Made by a program: the position numbers and the translations under genes
The notes under the pieces: generated by a model
Database searches by the model: none
What the model was told of the DNA's origin: nothing
The model's input: only the letters and a program-made list of their open reading frames with translations
Assembly: GCF_000315915.1 (NCBI RefSeq)
Contig: NC_020190.1
Span: 124,001 to 188,000 of the forward strand
Source of the DNA: Henningerozyma blattae CBS 6284
Lineage: Eukaryota > Ascomycota > Saccharomycetes > Saccharomycetales > Saccharomycetaceae
Length of the DNA stretch: 64,000 bases
Direction: 5' to 3'
In this document: one piece after another, positions 50,370-61,310 of the stretch
How the letters are laid out: each line of letters begins with the position of its first letter
How positions within the stretch are numbered: the stretch's first letter is position 1

Positions 50370-51313
50370 GCATAACACAGTGATTCTTTTTGTACTCTTT
50401 TTCTGTTTTTCATGTCATAACCATAATTTTGCATTCAATTGTCTTTTCACGCATCCCACGATGATTGTATACTAGTTCTTTTCTCATTTATTTTTAAACA
50501 TTTTATAAAAACTCTGTATATTCTATAAAAATTTAATCAAAATCATACTATTAAATTTCGCTATTCTACTTCGAATATTACTGGAAAGCCCATCTACTGG
50601 TCAAGAAATAAGTGCAATGTCTATCAATATAACATTATTTACAATATTTTTTCCTTTTCCTTTCCCAACTTGATAAATAATCTATGATTAAGATAGTATA
50701 AAGCAGGTTTATAATTATTTTTGAATAAAAATTCTAATATTATTCAAAAACTATTGGTTATACGACCAGATATATTACAAGTTTAAAAGAATAAAGCCCT
50801 GCCTAAATCTTTAGTTCAATTTGAGTAGCCCATATTAAAAGAAATTTAGATTTTCAATTAATAAACAACTAACAGTAGCGTGATGTAATCTTGTATTAGC
50901 AAGTAATTTTGTATTTTTTTGGCAGTTGCAAATATTTGAAGGCTCTTATCATAAGGGAAAAGCTACGGAATATGTAAGCGGAAGAAAGGCGGAGTTTTGA
51001 TATTAGTAGCAAACCCATTTTGACGGACATGACCAAGGAACGTGAAAAGATCTAGTGGGACTTAAAAGGGCAAAGAGACAAAGGACTTTTTTGGGTAACC
51101 CATTGTTATCTGTGTGTTAATTTTTATCCTTCAACCATTAAATACCTGGTTGCAAAACCTTCAATCAGTCCCAGCATGTGCTTTAGCACCTAATTATATA
51201 TAAGAAAGATGATGATTGTTTATTCTCTTCTAATTTAATCCCTATATATTTTGCCAAGCCTTAAAAAATAAAATAAACCGCTAGGACATTCGAAAATTAA
51301 AAAAAAGAGTAAT
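50370..51313. other. Intergenic
   Basis: 940 bp between the PIR gene and the reductase pseudogene. AT-rich, with a TATA-like TATATATAAG near 51195 that would have served the pseudogene. No gene is seen. Confidence 0.45.
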
Positions 51314-52343
51314 ATGGTATTAGTTCAATCCATAAAGTTTGGTAATACTGGTTTAAAAGTATGCCCTATTATCGTTGGCTGTATGAGTTACGGGAAAAAG
51401 CAATGGCGTGAATGAGTTCTTGAAGATAAAAAGGAAATCTTTGACATTTTAAAGCATTGTTATGATATTGGTTTAAGAACTTTTGATACAGCTGATATGT
51501 ATAGTAATGGCCGAAGTGAACTCATCTTAGGTGAATTCTTGAAAGAATATAAGATCCCAAGAGAAACTGTTGTAATTTTGTCTAAAGTATATAACCCTGT
51601 TGATGATACCGTTCCTGCTTTTAGGCCAGGTGTTAACCCATTTACTGAAGACGAGAAGCTTCACTTTGCTAATCAAAAAGGTTTATCTAGAAAACATATC
51701 ATAGATGCATGTAAAAATTCTGTTCGAAGATTAGGTACTTATATTGATGTGTACCAAATCCATAGAGCAGATCCAGATACACCAATAGAGGAGACAATGA
51801 GGGCTTTGAATGATGTTGTACAAGAAGGATTAACAAGATACATTGGTGCTTCCTCCATGTTAGCAACTGAATTTGCAGAATATCAATTTATTGCTGAGAA
51901 AAATGGTTGGTCTAAGTTTGTTAACATGCAAGATTGTTACAACTTATTATACAGAGAAGAAGAAAGAGAAATGATTCCATTTGTTAAGAAGCATGGGATT
52001 ACTTTGACTCCTTGGTCTCCATTACAAAGAGGTTTATTAACCAGGCCAGTGAATGTAAAATCAACAAGATTCAGACGGTACTTTAATAAGCCGCGGTTTA
52101 AATCAATATCAAGATTTCGAGATCGAAATTATTAATCGTGTTAAGAAACTCTCCAAGAAGTATAATGTTTCAATGGCAGAAATAGCGACTTCTTGGATAT
52201 TGAGTAAAGGAACAATTCCTATTTTAGGTTTAAATTCAATTAAAAGAGTAGATGTAGCTGTAGATGCTCTATCCGTTAAATTGACTGACGAAGAGTACGC
52301 TTACTTGGAAGAACCATACAAGCCAAACCCTCTAATCCAGTAG
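51314..52343 (+). pseudogene. Aldo-keto reductase (YPL088W / AAD-like), disrupted
   Basis: The reading frame starts at ATG 51314 (MVLVQSIKFGNTGLKVCPII) and closely follows the putative aryl-alcohol dehydrogenase YPL088W as I recall it. TGA at 51413-51415 replaces a conserved Trp codon (QWRE, stop, VLED). The same frame then runs to about 52067 with the family motifs GLRTFDTADMYSNG, QIHRADPD and ITLTPWSPLQRGLL. A one-base shift near 52067 moves the rest to another frame (SRGLNQYQDF to EEPYKPNPLIQ, stop 52341-52343). One nonsense codon plus one indel and otherwise good conservation suggests recent inactivation. The family makes NADPH-dependent reductases of aryl aldehydes. Confidence 0.88.
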
Positions 52344-53435
52344 ATCATTTCATAGCTAGTAGTGTAAATAATTAAGCATCAATACTGAAGTTGTTTCTAT
52401 ACTGTAAATAATACTCTTACTAGATTTCTTTTAGTGATACTATAATTGCTTTAAAAAAAGTCATTAAGTTTTCATACATTTTTTGAATATTTTCTTTTTA
52501 GTACTTTTTTATCTACAAAATTGAAATATTTTATTCAAGTAGAAACTAAATGTTAAATAAAGTAAAGTTAATTGAAGTATTTTGATATATTCAACATAAT
52601 ATTTTTTAAAAAGCATTGAGTTTTCTATATCTAAAACCAGAGTATAGTACAAGAAGATAACAACACTATAATTTTCGGTTTTAAATAGGTAGCAAATGGA
52701 TTTGAAACGAAATTGAGTGTACATTTTAAATCGTCAAAGTAAAACAAAATCATTTTTTTTAAAGATACCTTTTCAATGGTTTACTACTAGTTTTAAAATA
52801 AAAAAATTAACATGAGGGAGGATATCTTTGAAACTAGTGATAGGTCGGTGTTTATAATAATAACGTGAAGCTAAGAACATTTTCATGTCATATTACTATA
52901 AGGACTAAACTAATGTATTAGTCACTGTAATATTTATTATACAATAAAGATTTTATTAGATATCTATTAATAATGTTTTTACAAATTTAGCTATCAAAAC
53001 AGTCAGAACTTCATTTTTAACAGATTATTTAATCTACTTGCAACAAACTTTTAAAGAAAAAAAAATTATGTGGTATTTCGGATTGTATTTAGATCAGAAT
53101 AAGCTTGATTCCTTTATGTATAATATATACAGGACTATGAACTATATTATGACCAATAAATAAGTAAAATCAGTTTATATACAAGCCTGAACACCTAGAG
53201 AATGCTATACCTATACATATTGTGTATTGAAACATACCGAAGAATAGCCCATATTGATGCTAATGTTGCTGGAAAATAATTATTTTATTCTCCAGAAAAT
53301 CCAATATTTAATCAAGAATATCATCATTAAATAATGTCAGCTTCTCTCAACTTCCAGTAAATGCATACCAGATGTTACCATATCAATTGAAGCAGATTTA
53401 TTGTTCTTATAAATAAATAAAGTAACGAAAATTGA
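52344..53435. other. Intergenic
   Basis: 1.1 kb, very AT-rich. A minus-strand 71-codon ORF (52509-52724) looks like chance. No clear LTR is seen upstream of tRNA-Ser. Confidence 0.4.
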
Positions 53436-53517
53436 GGCAACTTGGCCGAGTGGTTAAGGCGATAGATTAGAAATCTCTTGGGCTCTGCCCGCACAGGTTC
53501 GAATCCTGTAGTTGTCG
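53436..53517 (+). tRNA. tRNA-Ser (anticodon AGA)
   Basis: An 82-base class II tRNA gene without intron. Acceptor GGCAACT pairs with AGTTGTC. The A-box is TGGCCGAGTGG, the anticodon loop TTAGAAA with AGA, a long variable arm includes GGGCTCTGCCC, and the B-box is GGTTCGAATCC. A T5 terminator follows. TCACGTGAT begins 24 bp downstream (53541-53549). Confidence 0.97.
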
Positions 53518-53540
53518 AATTTTTCTCACAAAAAGATAAA

Positions 53541-53549
53541 TCACGTGAT
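53541..53549. promoter_or_regulatory. CACGTGAT box downstream of tRNA-Ser
   Basis: TCACGTGAT is a Cbf1/E-box type palindrome. Every tRNA gene in the window has one in its 3' flank: 40524-40532 and 41918-41925 beside tRNA-Glu, 47799-47807 beside tRNA-Ile, and this one. Confidence 0.6.
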
Positions 53550-53614
53550 ATATATCCTCTTCAGGTTTAGTTTTTTTAGTTTCTTTTTTTTTTTTTAGTT
53601 CTTTACCAGGTATC

Positions 53615-53624
53615 AGTGGCAAAA
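53615..53624 (+). promoter_or_regulatory. PACE-like Rpn4 site before RPT2
   Basis: AGTGGCAAAA differs in its first base from the proteasome-associated control element GGTGGCAAA, bound by Rpn4. It lies about 203 bp upstream of the RPT2 start, the expected place for co-regulated proteasome genes. Confidence 0.7.
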
Positions 53625-53826
53625 ATAAAGGTATTCAAATTAATAGATAAATGTATAAATTTTAGATATTAAATTTCATCTTAGTAAAACAATTTATTTT
53701 CAAATAATAATAATAATTATAATATTGTTTATATATAAGGGCAAACACATAACTATCTATTAGAACTGAATACTAGTTATCTTCGAGAGAAAAATAATAA
53801 TAATAGTAATAATAATATAATACAGA

Positions 53827-55131
53827 ATGGGACAAGGGCCTTCACAAAATAAGAAACAAAAGAAAGGTAATCAAAAACCAAAATATGAACCACCAGTTCA
53901 ATCGAAGTTTGGTAGAAAAAAGAGAACCAGTGGACCAGCTACGGCAGAAAAATTACCTAATATCTATCCTAATACTCGTTGTAAATTAAAGTTACTTAGA
54001 ATGGAAAGAATTAAGGATCATTTATTATTAGAAGAAGAATATGTTATAAATTCTGAAATATTAAAACCATTTGAAAAAAAGCAGGAGGAAGAAAAGAAGC
54101 AATTACAGGAAATTAGAGGAAATCCATTAAGTATTGGTGTATTGGAAGAAATTATTGATGATGATCATGCAATTGTTACCAGTCCAACAATGCCTGACTA
54201 TTATGTTTCAATTTTGTCCTTTGTTGACAAAGAATTATTAGAACCTGGTTGTTCTGTTTTATTACATCATAAGACAATGTCTATTGTTGGTGTATTACAA
54301 GACGATGCTGATCCAATGGTTTCTGTTATGAAAATGGACAAATCTCCAACTGAAACATATAGTGACATTGGTGGTTTAGAATCACAAATCCAAGAAATCA
54401 AAGAAGCTGTCGAACTACCATTAACTCATCCAGAATTATACGAAGAAATGGGTATTAAACCACCAAAGGGTGTTATCTTATACGGTGCACCAGGTACAGG
54501 TAAAACTTTATTAGCCAAAGCTGTGGCGAATCAAACATCTGCCACATTTTTAAGAATTGTTGGTTCAGAATTAATTCAGAAATATTTAGGTGATGGTCCA
54601 AGATTAGTTAGACAAATCTTTAAAGTAGCAGGTGAAAATGCTCCAAGTATTGTATTTATTGATGAAATCGATGCAATTGGTACTAAGAGATATGATTCAA
54701 ATAGTGGTGGTGAAAGAGAAATTCAAAGAACAATGCTGGAACTATTAAATCAACTAGATGGTTTCGATGATACAAGTGATGTTAAAGTTATAATGGCAAC
54801 TAATAAGATAGAAAGTTTAGATCCGGCCTTAATTAGACCTGGTAGAATCGATCGTAAAATTCTATTCGAAAACCCAGATTTATCAACCAAACGTAAAATT
54901 CTTGCTATTCACACTTCTAAGATGAGTTTAAGTGAAGATGTCAGTTTGGATGAATTGGTCACCTCTAAAGATGATCTATCAGGTGCCGATATTCAAGCCA
55001 TGTGTACAGAAGCTGGGTTACTGGCTCTTAGAGAAAGAAGAATGCAAGTTACTGCAAAGGACTTCGAACAAGGTAAAGAGCGTGTCTTGAAGAACAAGAT
55101 TGAAGAAAACTTGGAAGGTTTATATTTGTAA
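53827..55131 (+). CDS. RPT2: 26S proteasome base ATPase Rpt2
   Basis: Rpt2 is one of six AAA ATPases of the proteasome base that unfold substrates and open the 20S gate. The 434-residue protein starts MGQGPSQ, the N-myristoylation signal of Rpt2. A coiled-coil segment follows (about 70-100), then an OB domain and the AAA module. Walker A is GAPGTGKT (220-227) and Walker B is IVFIDEID (275-282). The arginine-finger region [21 protein letters not shown] is present. The C-terminus LEGLYL ends in the HbYX-type tail (L-Y-L) that docks into the core particle. The length is nearly that of S. cerevisiae (437). PTC1 follows on the same strand, as in S. cerevisiae (YDL007W-YDL006W). Confidence 0.98.
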   Translation: MGQGPSQNKKQKKGNQKPKYEPPVQSKFGRKKRTSGPATAEKLPNIYPNTRCKLKLLRMERIKDHLLLEEEYVINSEILKPFEKKQEEEKKQLQEIRGNPLSIGVLEEIIDDDHAIVTSPTMPDYYVSILSFVDKELLEPGCSVLLHHKTMSIVGVLQDDADPMVSVMKMDKSPTETYSDIGGLESQIQEIKEAVELPLTHPELYEEMGIKPPKGVILYGAPGTGKTLLAKAVANQTSATFLRIVGSELIQKYLGDGPRLVRQIFKVAGENAPSIVFIDEIDAIGTKRYDSNSGGEREIQRTMLELLNQLDGFDDTSDVKVIMATNKIESLDPALIRPGRIDRKILFENPDLSTKRKILAIHTSKMSLSEDVSLDELVTSKDDLSGADIQAMCTEAGLLALRERRMQVTAKDFEQGKERVLKNKIEENLEGLYL

Positions 55132-56240
55132 GCATGCATCTACTTTTTCCACTGACCAAGCTCTTTAACATTTTAAGTACTGGAATGCATATAGATATAT
55201 ATTCTCAGCATGTAAGCATTATTCGATGAGCATCCATGATCCCAACTGTGCTAATTGAATAGCAACTTTAATCAAAAGTAACTTTTGGCATAAGGAAGTT
55301 TATTTATATTTATATTTATACTTCTGTTTATGTTTCTACTTCTGCTTCTGCTTCTAAATATAGCAATTACCGTAATAGTTCCGTATCACGTGAACGTCAA
55401 TTTGAGGTATGCAGATTTCCGATGAACTGGGAAAAAAAACTACGTAACGTAAGGCCACTAAAAATAAGCATTTGCTAAATACTGAAAAAGAAAAAAAAAA
55501 GCCATTGATGGCTATGAAGCTGGAAGGACAATTTGACTAACCAGTTTTTTTTATTTTATTTTTGAAAAAAAGTACAATAAGAGTCGTAATCATATACATC
55601 TACTTCTGATTAACCATAAAATATCTAATCTGTTAAAAAACAATAGAAACAGAGCAAGAACATTTAAAGAAAGTCATATCAAAGTGTTAAGTGTATTCGT
55701 CTTTTTCATCGATATAAGGGCATATCAATTTTATTTAATTACCAATTTGCTAATAAGTGATCATATCTTGGAGTATTACCTATTAGCTATTATTATTAAC
55801 TACTAATATATATACTGCATTATTTTCTTTATTTTTCTTTATTATTATTATTTATTATTAGATTTTTTTTTTTTTTTTTTTCTATATTTTTATTCATTTT
55901 ACCGTTTTTAGATCGATAAATTTCGGTTACTTTGCTGCTCCACATTATTTGCGATATTATACTATTTTTTTTTTCAATATAATTAAGAAAACCCAAAAAA
56001 AAGACATAATAACCATTAAAATATAATTTAGGAAGAAAACTCTATTCTTAGAAACGATTGGTACTATTGTATATTAGACTTTTATTATAAATTGCCAAGA
56101 AGACAATTCTTTTTTAACTTAATTGTAGTAACAAGGTATTAAAAATTTCAAAAAAAAAAAAAAAAAAAAAATTAAACAGATTGAGAAATAAAATACGACA
56201 AATATATTGCAATTACATCTTATAACTAGTAAATATTGTA
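55132..56240. other. Intergenic, PTC1 upstream region
   Basis: 1.1 kb with CACGTGA near 55386, T-runs at 55863-55880 and A-runs at 56150-56172. Pyrimidine-rich hexamer repeats CTTCTG/CTTCTA (55320-55355) follow RPT2. No gene is seen. Confidence 0.45.
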
Positions 56241-57077
56241 ATGGTAGATCATAAGAAGGAAGTCAACAAAGATAATGAGCTAACATATAAAGTTGGGGTT
56301 GCAGAAAATAAAAATGCACGATTTCGTCGAACGATGGAAGATGTGCATACTTTTGTAAAGAATTTTGCATCTAGATTAGACTGGGGCTACTTTGCTGTAT
56401 TTGATGGGCATGCTGGTATTCAGGCCTCCAAATGGTGTGGGTCACATTTGCATACAGTAATTGAAGAAAAAATACTAGACGACGAAACAAGAGATATAAG
56501 AGATGTTTTAAACGAATCGTTTGTAACGATTGATAAACATATTAATTCAGAATTGACTGGCAGTAGTGGATGTACAGCAGCAGTATGTGTTCTTCGTTGG
56601 GAAGTTCCTGATGATATATCAGTAGATAATATCAATCTCACACAACATAAACGTAAATTATATACAGCAAATGTCGGTGACACTCGAATAGTATTGTTTA
56701 GAAATGGTAGTAGTATTAGATTAACATATGATCATAAGGCGTCAGATCAATTAGAGATGGAAAGAATTGAAAGTGCCGGTGGTTTAATTATGAAAAGTAG
56801 AGTGAATGGTATGTTAGCAGTTACACGTTCATTAGGTGATAAGTTTTTTGATAGCCTCGTAGTAGCGACACCCTTCACAACAAGCGTTGAGATAACCGAC
56901 CAAGATGAGTTTTTAATTATTGCATGTGATGGGTTATGGGACGTTATTGAAGATCAAGAAGCATGTGAAATGATTAAAGATATTAACGACCCTAATGAAG
57001 CCGCTAAAATATTAGTTAGAATGGCATTAGAAAAAGGAACTACTGATAATGTTACAGTAATGGTAGTTTTCCTATAA
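56241..57077 (+). CDS. PTC1: PP2C-type protein phosphatase Ptc1
   Basis: A Mg/Mn-dependent Ser/Thr phosphatase that dampens the Hog1 MAP-kinase pathway and affects organelle inheritance. The 278-residue protein is essentially one PP2C domain. It shows RFRRTMEDVH (phosphate-binding Arg and metal Glu/Asp), VFDGHAG with D55-G56-H57, GSSGCTAAV, ANVGDTRIVL, DHKASD, VNGMLAVTRSLGD, ACDGLWDV and the final metal Asp D269 in GTTDNVTVMVV. The size matches S. cerevisiae Ptc1 (281). It converges with ERP3. Confidence 0.96.
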   Translation: MVDHKKEVNKDNELTYKVGVAENKNARFRRTMEDVHTFVKNFASRLDWGYFAVFDGHAGIQASKWCGSHLHTVIEEKILDDETRDIRDVLNESFVTIDKHINSELTGSSGCTAAVCVLRWEVPDDISVDNINLTQHKRKLYTANVGDTRIVLFRNGSSIRLTYDHKASDQLEMERIESAGGLIMKSRVNGMLAVTRSLGDKFFDSLVVATPFTTSVEITDQDEFLIIACDGLWDVIEDQEACEMIKDINDPNEAAKILVRMALEKGTTDNVTVMVVFL

Positions 57078-57400
57078 TAGACATTTGTAAAATTAAATTA
57101 CAACCAATTATTAATCAAATCAAAATATATAATTTTAATCTCACTTCAAAGTTACTGTCAAGAAGTTCATCCTATGCATATAACAATAGCTACCTATATA
57201 ATATAATAATTCAGTGTTGTTTTTATTTAATAAAAGATATAGTGAGATCTTATCACGTTTGTCAAGAAGAATATTTTTAGCATCTTAAGGGGGGAGGGAG
57301 TTGATTAGTTTTGAAATTTTTTTTTCCTAATAAAAAACTTTTATATAATATTAATGAAACTAATTGCTATAATTGTGTTTGGTGGTAATATATCGATAAT
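57078..57400. other. PTC1-ERP3 convergent spacer
   Basis: 323 bp between convergent 3' ends, AT-rich with a G-rich patch (GGGGGGAGGG near 57289-57298). No gene is seen. Confidence 0.5.
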
Positions 57401-58080
57401 TTAAACAGCATTGCTTCTAGATTGTTTGAATAAAAATTGTAATAAAGTGATTTGAGCAAAACTCATACCACAAATTAATAAAATCCCGTAAAATGAAAAC
57501 CATTGGATTCTGCTCACCGTTGATTCAACAGTACTGTTGTTTCTGCTATTTCTACTTTTATAATATGATAAGTTTTTCTCCAGAATATACAATTGTCTCT
57601 CTATTGAATCAACTTTATCTTCTAATGATCTTTGCAATTCTTCTGTTTCATCATCATCTAAATTTCTTTGTTGTTTTCTTTGATCACGTCTTTGTCTTCT
57701 AGCATCTTGATCAACTTCACAAGTATATTGGATATCTATCTCTACAATTTTATCATGTTGTCTACCACCATAGAAACAAAATGCATATTCACCTTTATGT
57801 TCTGCTAAAAATTCCCATTCACCTTGTTGTTCTTGATTTCTAGAAATGAATGGTCTGTATGGATCATCGGGACCATAAATTTCATAATCAATTTTATAAT
57901 CATCATTCATACTATATTGAACACCAAAATAATATGATACTGTACAACTAGTATCAGGAGTTAACATATAGATACATTCTTTTTTATTTTTTCAATTTCA
58001 AAGCTCATTGGGGAGCCAATGGCTTGATTGAATTGAGTTAGATATAAACATAAACTTCCTAATGTTTTGAGAAAACGCAT
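57401..58080 (-). pseudogene. ERP3: p24-family cargo receptor Erp3, with a one-base frameshift
   Basis: p24 (emp24/GOLD) protein that cycles between ER and Golgi in COPII/COPI vesicles. The start at 58080 gives a signal peptide (MRFLKTLGSLCLYLTQF) and the first mature residues (SFEIEKIKK). The frame then shifts by one base within A6-T-A6 (57980-57992, read on the minus strand). From 57967 a second open stretch of 188 residues carries the rest: the GOLD domain (CTVSYYFGVQY...GEYAFCFYGG), a coiled coil (SLEDKVDSIERQLYILEKNL) and a C-terminal membrane anchor (FYGILLICGMSFAQITLLQF). It resembles S. cerevisiae Erp3 throughout as I recall it. Because everything else is intact, the shift is either a homopolymer sequencing error or a very recent mutation. 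Confidence 0.82.
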
Positions 58081-58886
58081 CTTAATCTATAGGCTAGTAT
58101 AGTAGTATGTAGTATTGCCAATTCTTTGAATTCTTCTAATTAGATTTTTAAAGCAACCGCTATCTATTTGATTGTTTTATCAATCTCTAAATTCTTTATT
58201 ACTTTTATTGTTATTTACAATTTCAATATTTTTCCTGGGACGCGACTTGTGTTTTAGAATTGGCGGGATTTCGTGTCAATCAAAATACTCTCTCATAGGG
58301 TAAAATGAAAATAAAACAAAACTATTGAAAGATCATATCTAAGAGAGTATATAGAAAAATATAATACTGTTATTAATCTGGATTTTAAGCTCTAAAATAA
58401 GTATTCTTTCGAAGAGTTTCAATTTAAGTTAATAGTGATTTTATACACTTTTCTGGTTTATGAATTCAGGAGGAGGGAATAGCAAAATTGAAATATAAAA
58501 CTAAGTGAAAGTAACAAGCAAAAAGAAACATTAATAACTTATTTTTTGTCATTTTAAAGCCTTACGCTCTATTGTAGTTCTGTTTGAAATCTTTTTAATT
58601 TTTATGTCACACCTTTCCAATTAGCGTCGTTTTCACGTGATCGGATTTCGTTTATCATATTTTATTAATTGAATTGAAGTAATAGACATTTCACATTTAC
58701 AAATATATATTCGTTATTTGTGTAGCAAACCCTATTACATATAAACTTGAAAAAAAAAAGTTTAATTAAGCTTATCTGATATTTGATTTCAATATAATTA
58801 GCCAGATCATCTGGTATAAAGGTGGTTGCTACCAAGCTATTATTAAATATATTTTAGAAGTTAAAAATATCATTTCCTCATTAAAG
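58081..58886. promoter_or_regulatory. ERP3-SLX5 divergent promoter region
   Basis: 805 bp, AT-rich, with TCACGTGATC near 58633-58642 and no ORF. It must drive ERP3 leftward and SLX5 rightward. Confidence 0.5.
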
Positions 58887-60836
58887 ATGCAACCTTCTGA
58901 TAATCAAAGAGAATCTATTCCGAGTGCAATACAACAGTCTGCTATAACCACTAATAATAATTCTATAAATAATGCGAACAGTAGAAATGGTCATGATGGA
59001 CATAATGATGTAATAGTAATAGAGAGTGATGCAGAAGAAGATGCTATAGATAAGAATAGAAATGTGCCTTGGTCTCAACCAAGAGATGAATTTCATAGAT
59101 TTGCAAGAATATATGATAATATTAATGAACGTAATAACCATTCAAGCTTATCTGCAACTTTAGATAGAGGCAATACTCCAACTACAAGCATACCGAGAGG
59201 TACTCTTCCGACACAAACTTTCGAAGTTGGTCATCACAACAATGCTCCTGATAATAACGCAGATGATGATGACGATGATGATATTATAATTACTAATGAA
59301 ATAATTGCACCTGTAGACCCAAGTGGTCCATTAAATCCAAGCACTGAATATGTAGATCTGGATAATGAAGCTGAATATAGTTCCAATAATAATTATGGAC
59401 ATTCAAGAACTTTAATTGTTGATGGTGATAATGATAATGCTGATGTTATTGATGATGGGAATGGGGCTGATGATTTGGTAATTGTTCAAGAAAGAACAAG
59501 TGCTCCCACTGTTACTTTAACTCTTCCTGGAAATCGTTCTATTCAAATAAATGCTGCACCAACCGATAGACCGGTAAGGTCTTCGTTTGGCTGGCAAGGT
59601 GGTGTACCGGATTCTCGTAGAGGAATGCTAGCAAGACGTTATAATAGCGTTCGACAACTATTTTTCAATTCGGATGAAGATGCTTCACGTAATGGATCAG
59701 ATAGTGATTCATACGATGATGATTATACACCAGCTAGGCTACAAAGAATACAGAATAGAGAACGGAATGCCGTAAGGCAAAGAATGATGCAGCAAAGAAG
59801 GCAACAACAAATCTTACGTCAAGAACAGAGTAGAAATGAATCACCAATTATGGCTGAACTCCGAAGAAGAATAAATGCATACCCTCCTGATGTAAGAAGT
59901 ATATTTGATCATGCAACTACCCTAAATGAATTTTTAGCTTTAATGCAATCCACTGCACCAATTACTTTAGAAGATAATCGTACTGATTTGATTGATATTT
60001 TTACTCTATATCGTGGGAATTTAACTCAAAACTGGATGATAAATAGAATGAATTCCAGTAGAGATAATTCAGCAAGAACAGCCTCTAGCACTCCAATGAG
60101 AAATATGCCTGCACATACAAGATTTGTTCAAGGATTTCTTCACTCTATTATGGGTTTAGGTGGTGATTTCCCATATGGTGGTACCGAAAGTGATGAGGAA
60201 GCAACTACCCAAAATATTATTAGAATGATAGAAGAACGTGAAGCAAATGAACGTGATAGTAAAGTTAAGCAATTAATGAAAAAAACTAAAAAGCAACAGG
60301 AAGATTTTGAAAATAAAGCAAAATATTTACCTAAAGGCTTCAGCGCATCATTTAGTCTTGTACCGAAAAAAATTATATCAATTGATGGAGATGATAGTAA
60401 AAGAGAAATTGTTACTGATGAATTTCTTGCAGAAGAATATGAAGAATTACCAGTCTGTTGTCTATGTGGTGTTGAATTGGGGGTTGGTATACCAGACTCC
60501 TTTAGAGGTATTACACCTGAGGAAAGTAAAGTATCTTTTGATAGTTTAGTAAAGAAATATAATATTCCATGTCCATATAATGCTTTATCGGCTCCTGGGG
60601 ATATTGATAGAGATTTATCAAGGCGAACATATGTCGCATCATGTGGTCACTCATTCTGTGGTAGATGTGTTCGTAGGATCAATCATGCCAAAGAAAGTGG
60701 TAAAATTTCGAAGCAGAAATTAAAAGAATTGGTAGGACCCGAAAATCCTGATATATATGGACCCAAGACATGTCCTGCAACAGATTGTACAGGGAAATTA
60801 AGAAGAAAAGGACAGATGAGAGAAGTATACTTTTAA
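58887..60836 (+). CDS. SLX5: Slx5, RING subunit of the Slx5-Slx8 SUMO-targeted ubiquitin ligase
   Basis: Slx5 binds SUMO chains and with Slx8 ubiquitylates sumoylated nuclear proteins, acting in genome stability. The 649-residue protein has at least three SUMO-interaction-type hydrophobic cores next to acidic runs: VIVI (42-45), III (133-135) after six Asp, and LVIV (197-200). A long disordered, Asn/Arg/Gln-rich middle follows. The C-terminal RING has C524/C525 and C527, then C586-G-H588-S-F-C591-G-R-C594, and a last pair in CPATDC. The large spacing between the first and second Cys groups is typical of Slx5. The length is close to S. cerevisiae (619). Confidence 0.93.
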   Translation: MQPSDNQRESIPSAIQQSAITTNNNSINNANSRNGHDGHNDVIVIESDAEEDAIDKNRNVPWSQPRDEFHRFARIYDNINERNNHSSLSATLDRGNTPTTSIPRGTLPTQTFEVGHHNNAPDNNADDDDDDDIIITNEIIAPVDPSGPLNPSTEYVDLDNEAEYSSNNNYGHSRTLIVDGDNDNADVIDDGNGADDLVIVQERTSAPTVTLTLPGNRSIQINAAPTDRPVRSSFGWQGGVPDSRRGMLARRYNSVRQLFFNSDEDASRNGSDSDSYDDDYTPARLQRIQNRERNAVRQRMMQQRRQQQILRQEQSRNESPIMAELRRRINAYPPDVRSIFDHATTLNEFLALMQSTAPITLEDNRTDLIDIFTLYRGNLTQNWMINRMNSSRDNSARTASSTPMRNMPAHTRFVQGFLHSIMGLGGDFPYGGTESDEEATTQNIIRMIEEREANERDSKVKQLMKKTKKQQEDFENKAKYLPKGFSASFSLVPKKIISIDGDDSKREIVTDEFLAEEYEELPVCCLCGVELGVGIPDSFRGITPEESKVSFDSLVKKYNIPCPYNALSAPGDIDRDLSRRTYVASCGHSFCGRCVRRINHAKESGKISKQKLKELVGPENPDIYGPKTCPATDCTGKLRRKGQMREVYF

Positions 60837-61310
60837 TTGAATGTTTATAACGTATTATAAAAGAGAGTTAACGACTTCATTTGGATCGTAATACAGTTGA
60901 TATATATACTGCATATGTAATAATAAAATCAGTATGATATTGGACATTTGAATATATAATAAAATAAATGCTTAGATGTGCAAGTTTGTTTGTTTTTTTA
61001 TTTGCAAAGATTAGAGTAATGAATGAAAATGAATATATTAGCCATTGCTGTACATTAAAGCAAGCGGGTGATGTGATTCATAAAAAGTTCGATATCCGTT
61101 ATTCTACCTGTATCTGATAGTTTAATCTATTATTCTATTATATGATTTTGAGGGAAACAATAATAGTAATTTTAAACCTATTAAACCTATCATACAGTTC
61201 ACGTTCTTCTCGGATCAGCGGGTATGGTCAAAGATGATAGTCCACTACAAACTAGTTAATTTATAGTTAGTTATTCATTAATAATTTTTTTCTTTTGATT
61301 CGTTTAAAAA
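60837..61310. other. SLX5 / YDL012C-like convergent spacer
   Basis: 473 bp, AT-rich, with no gene or clear site. Confidence 0.45.
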
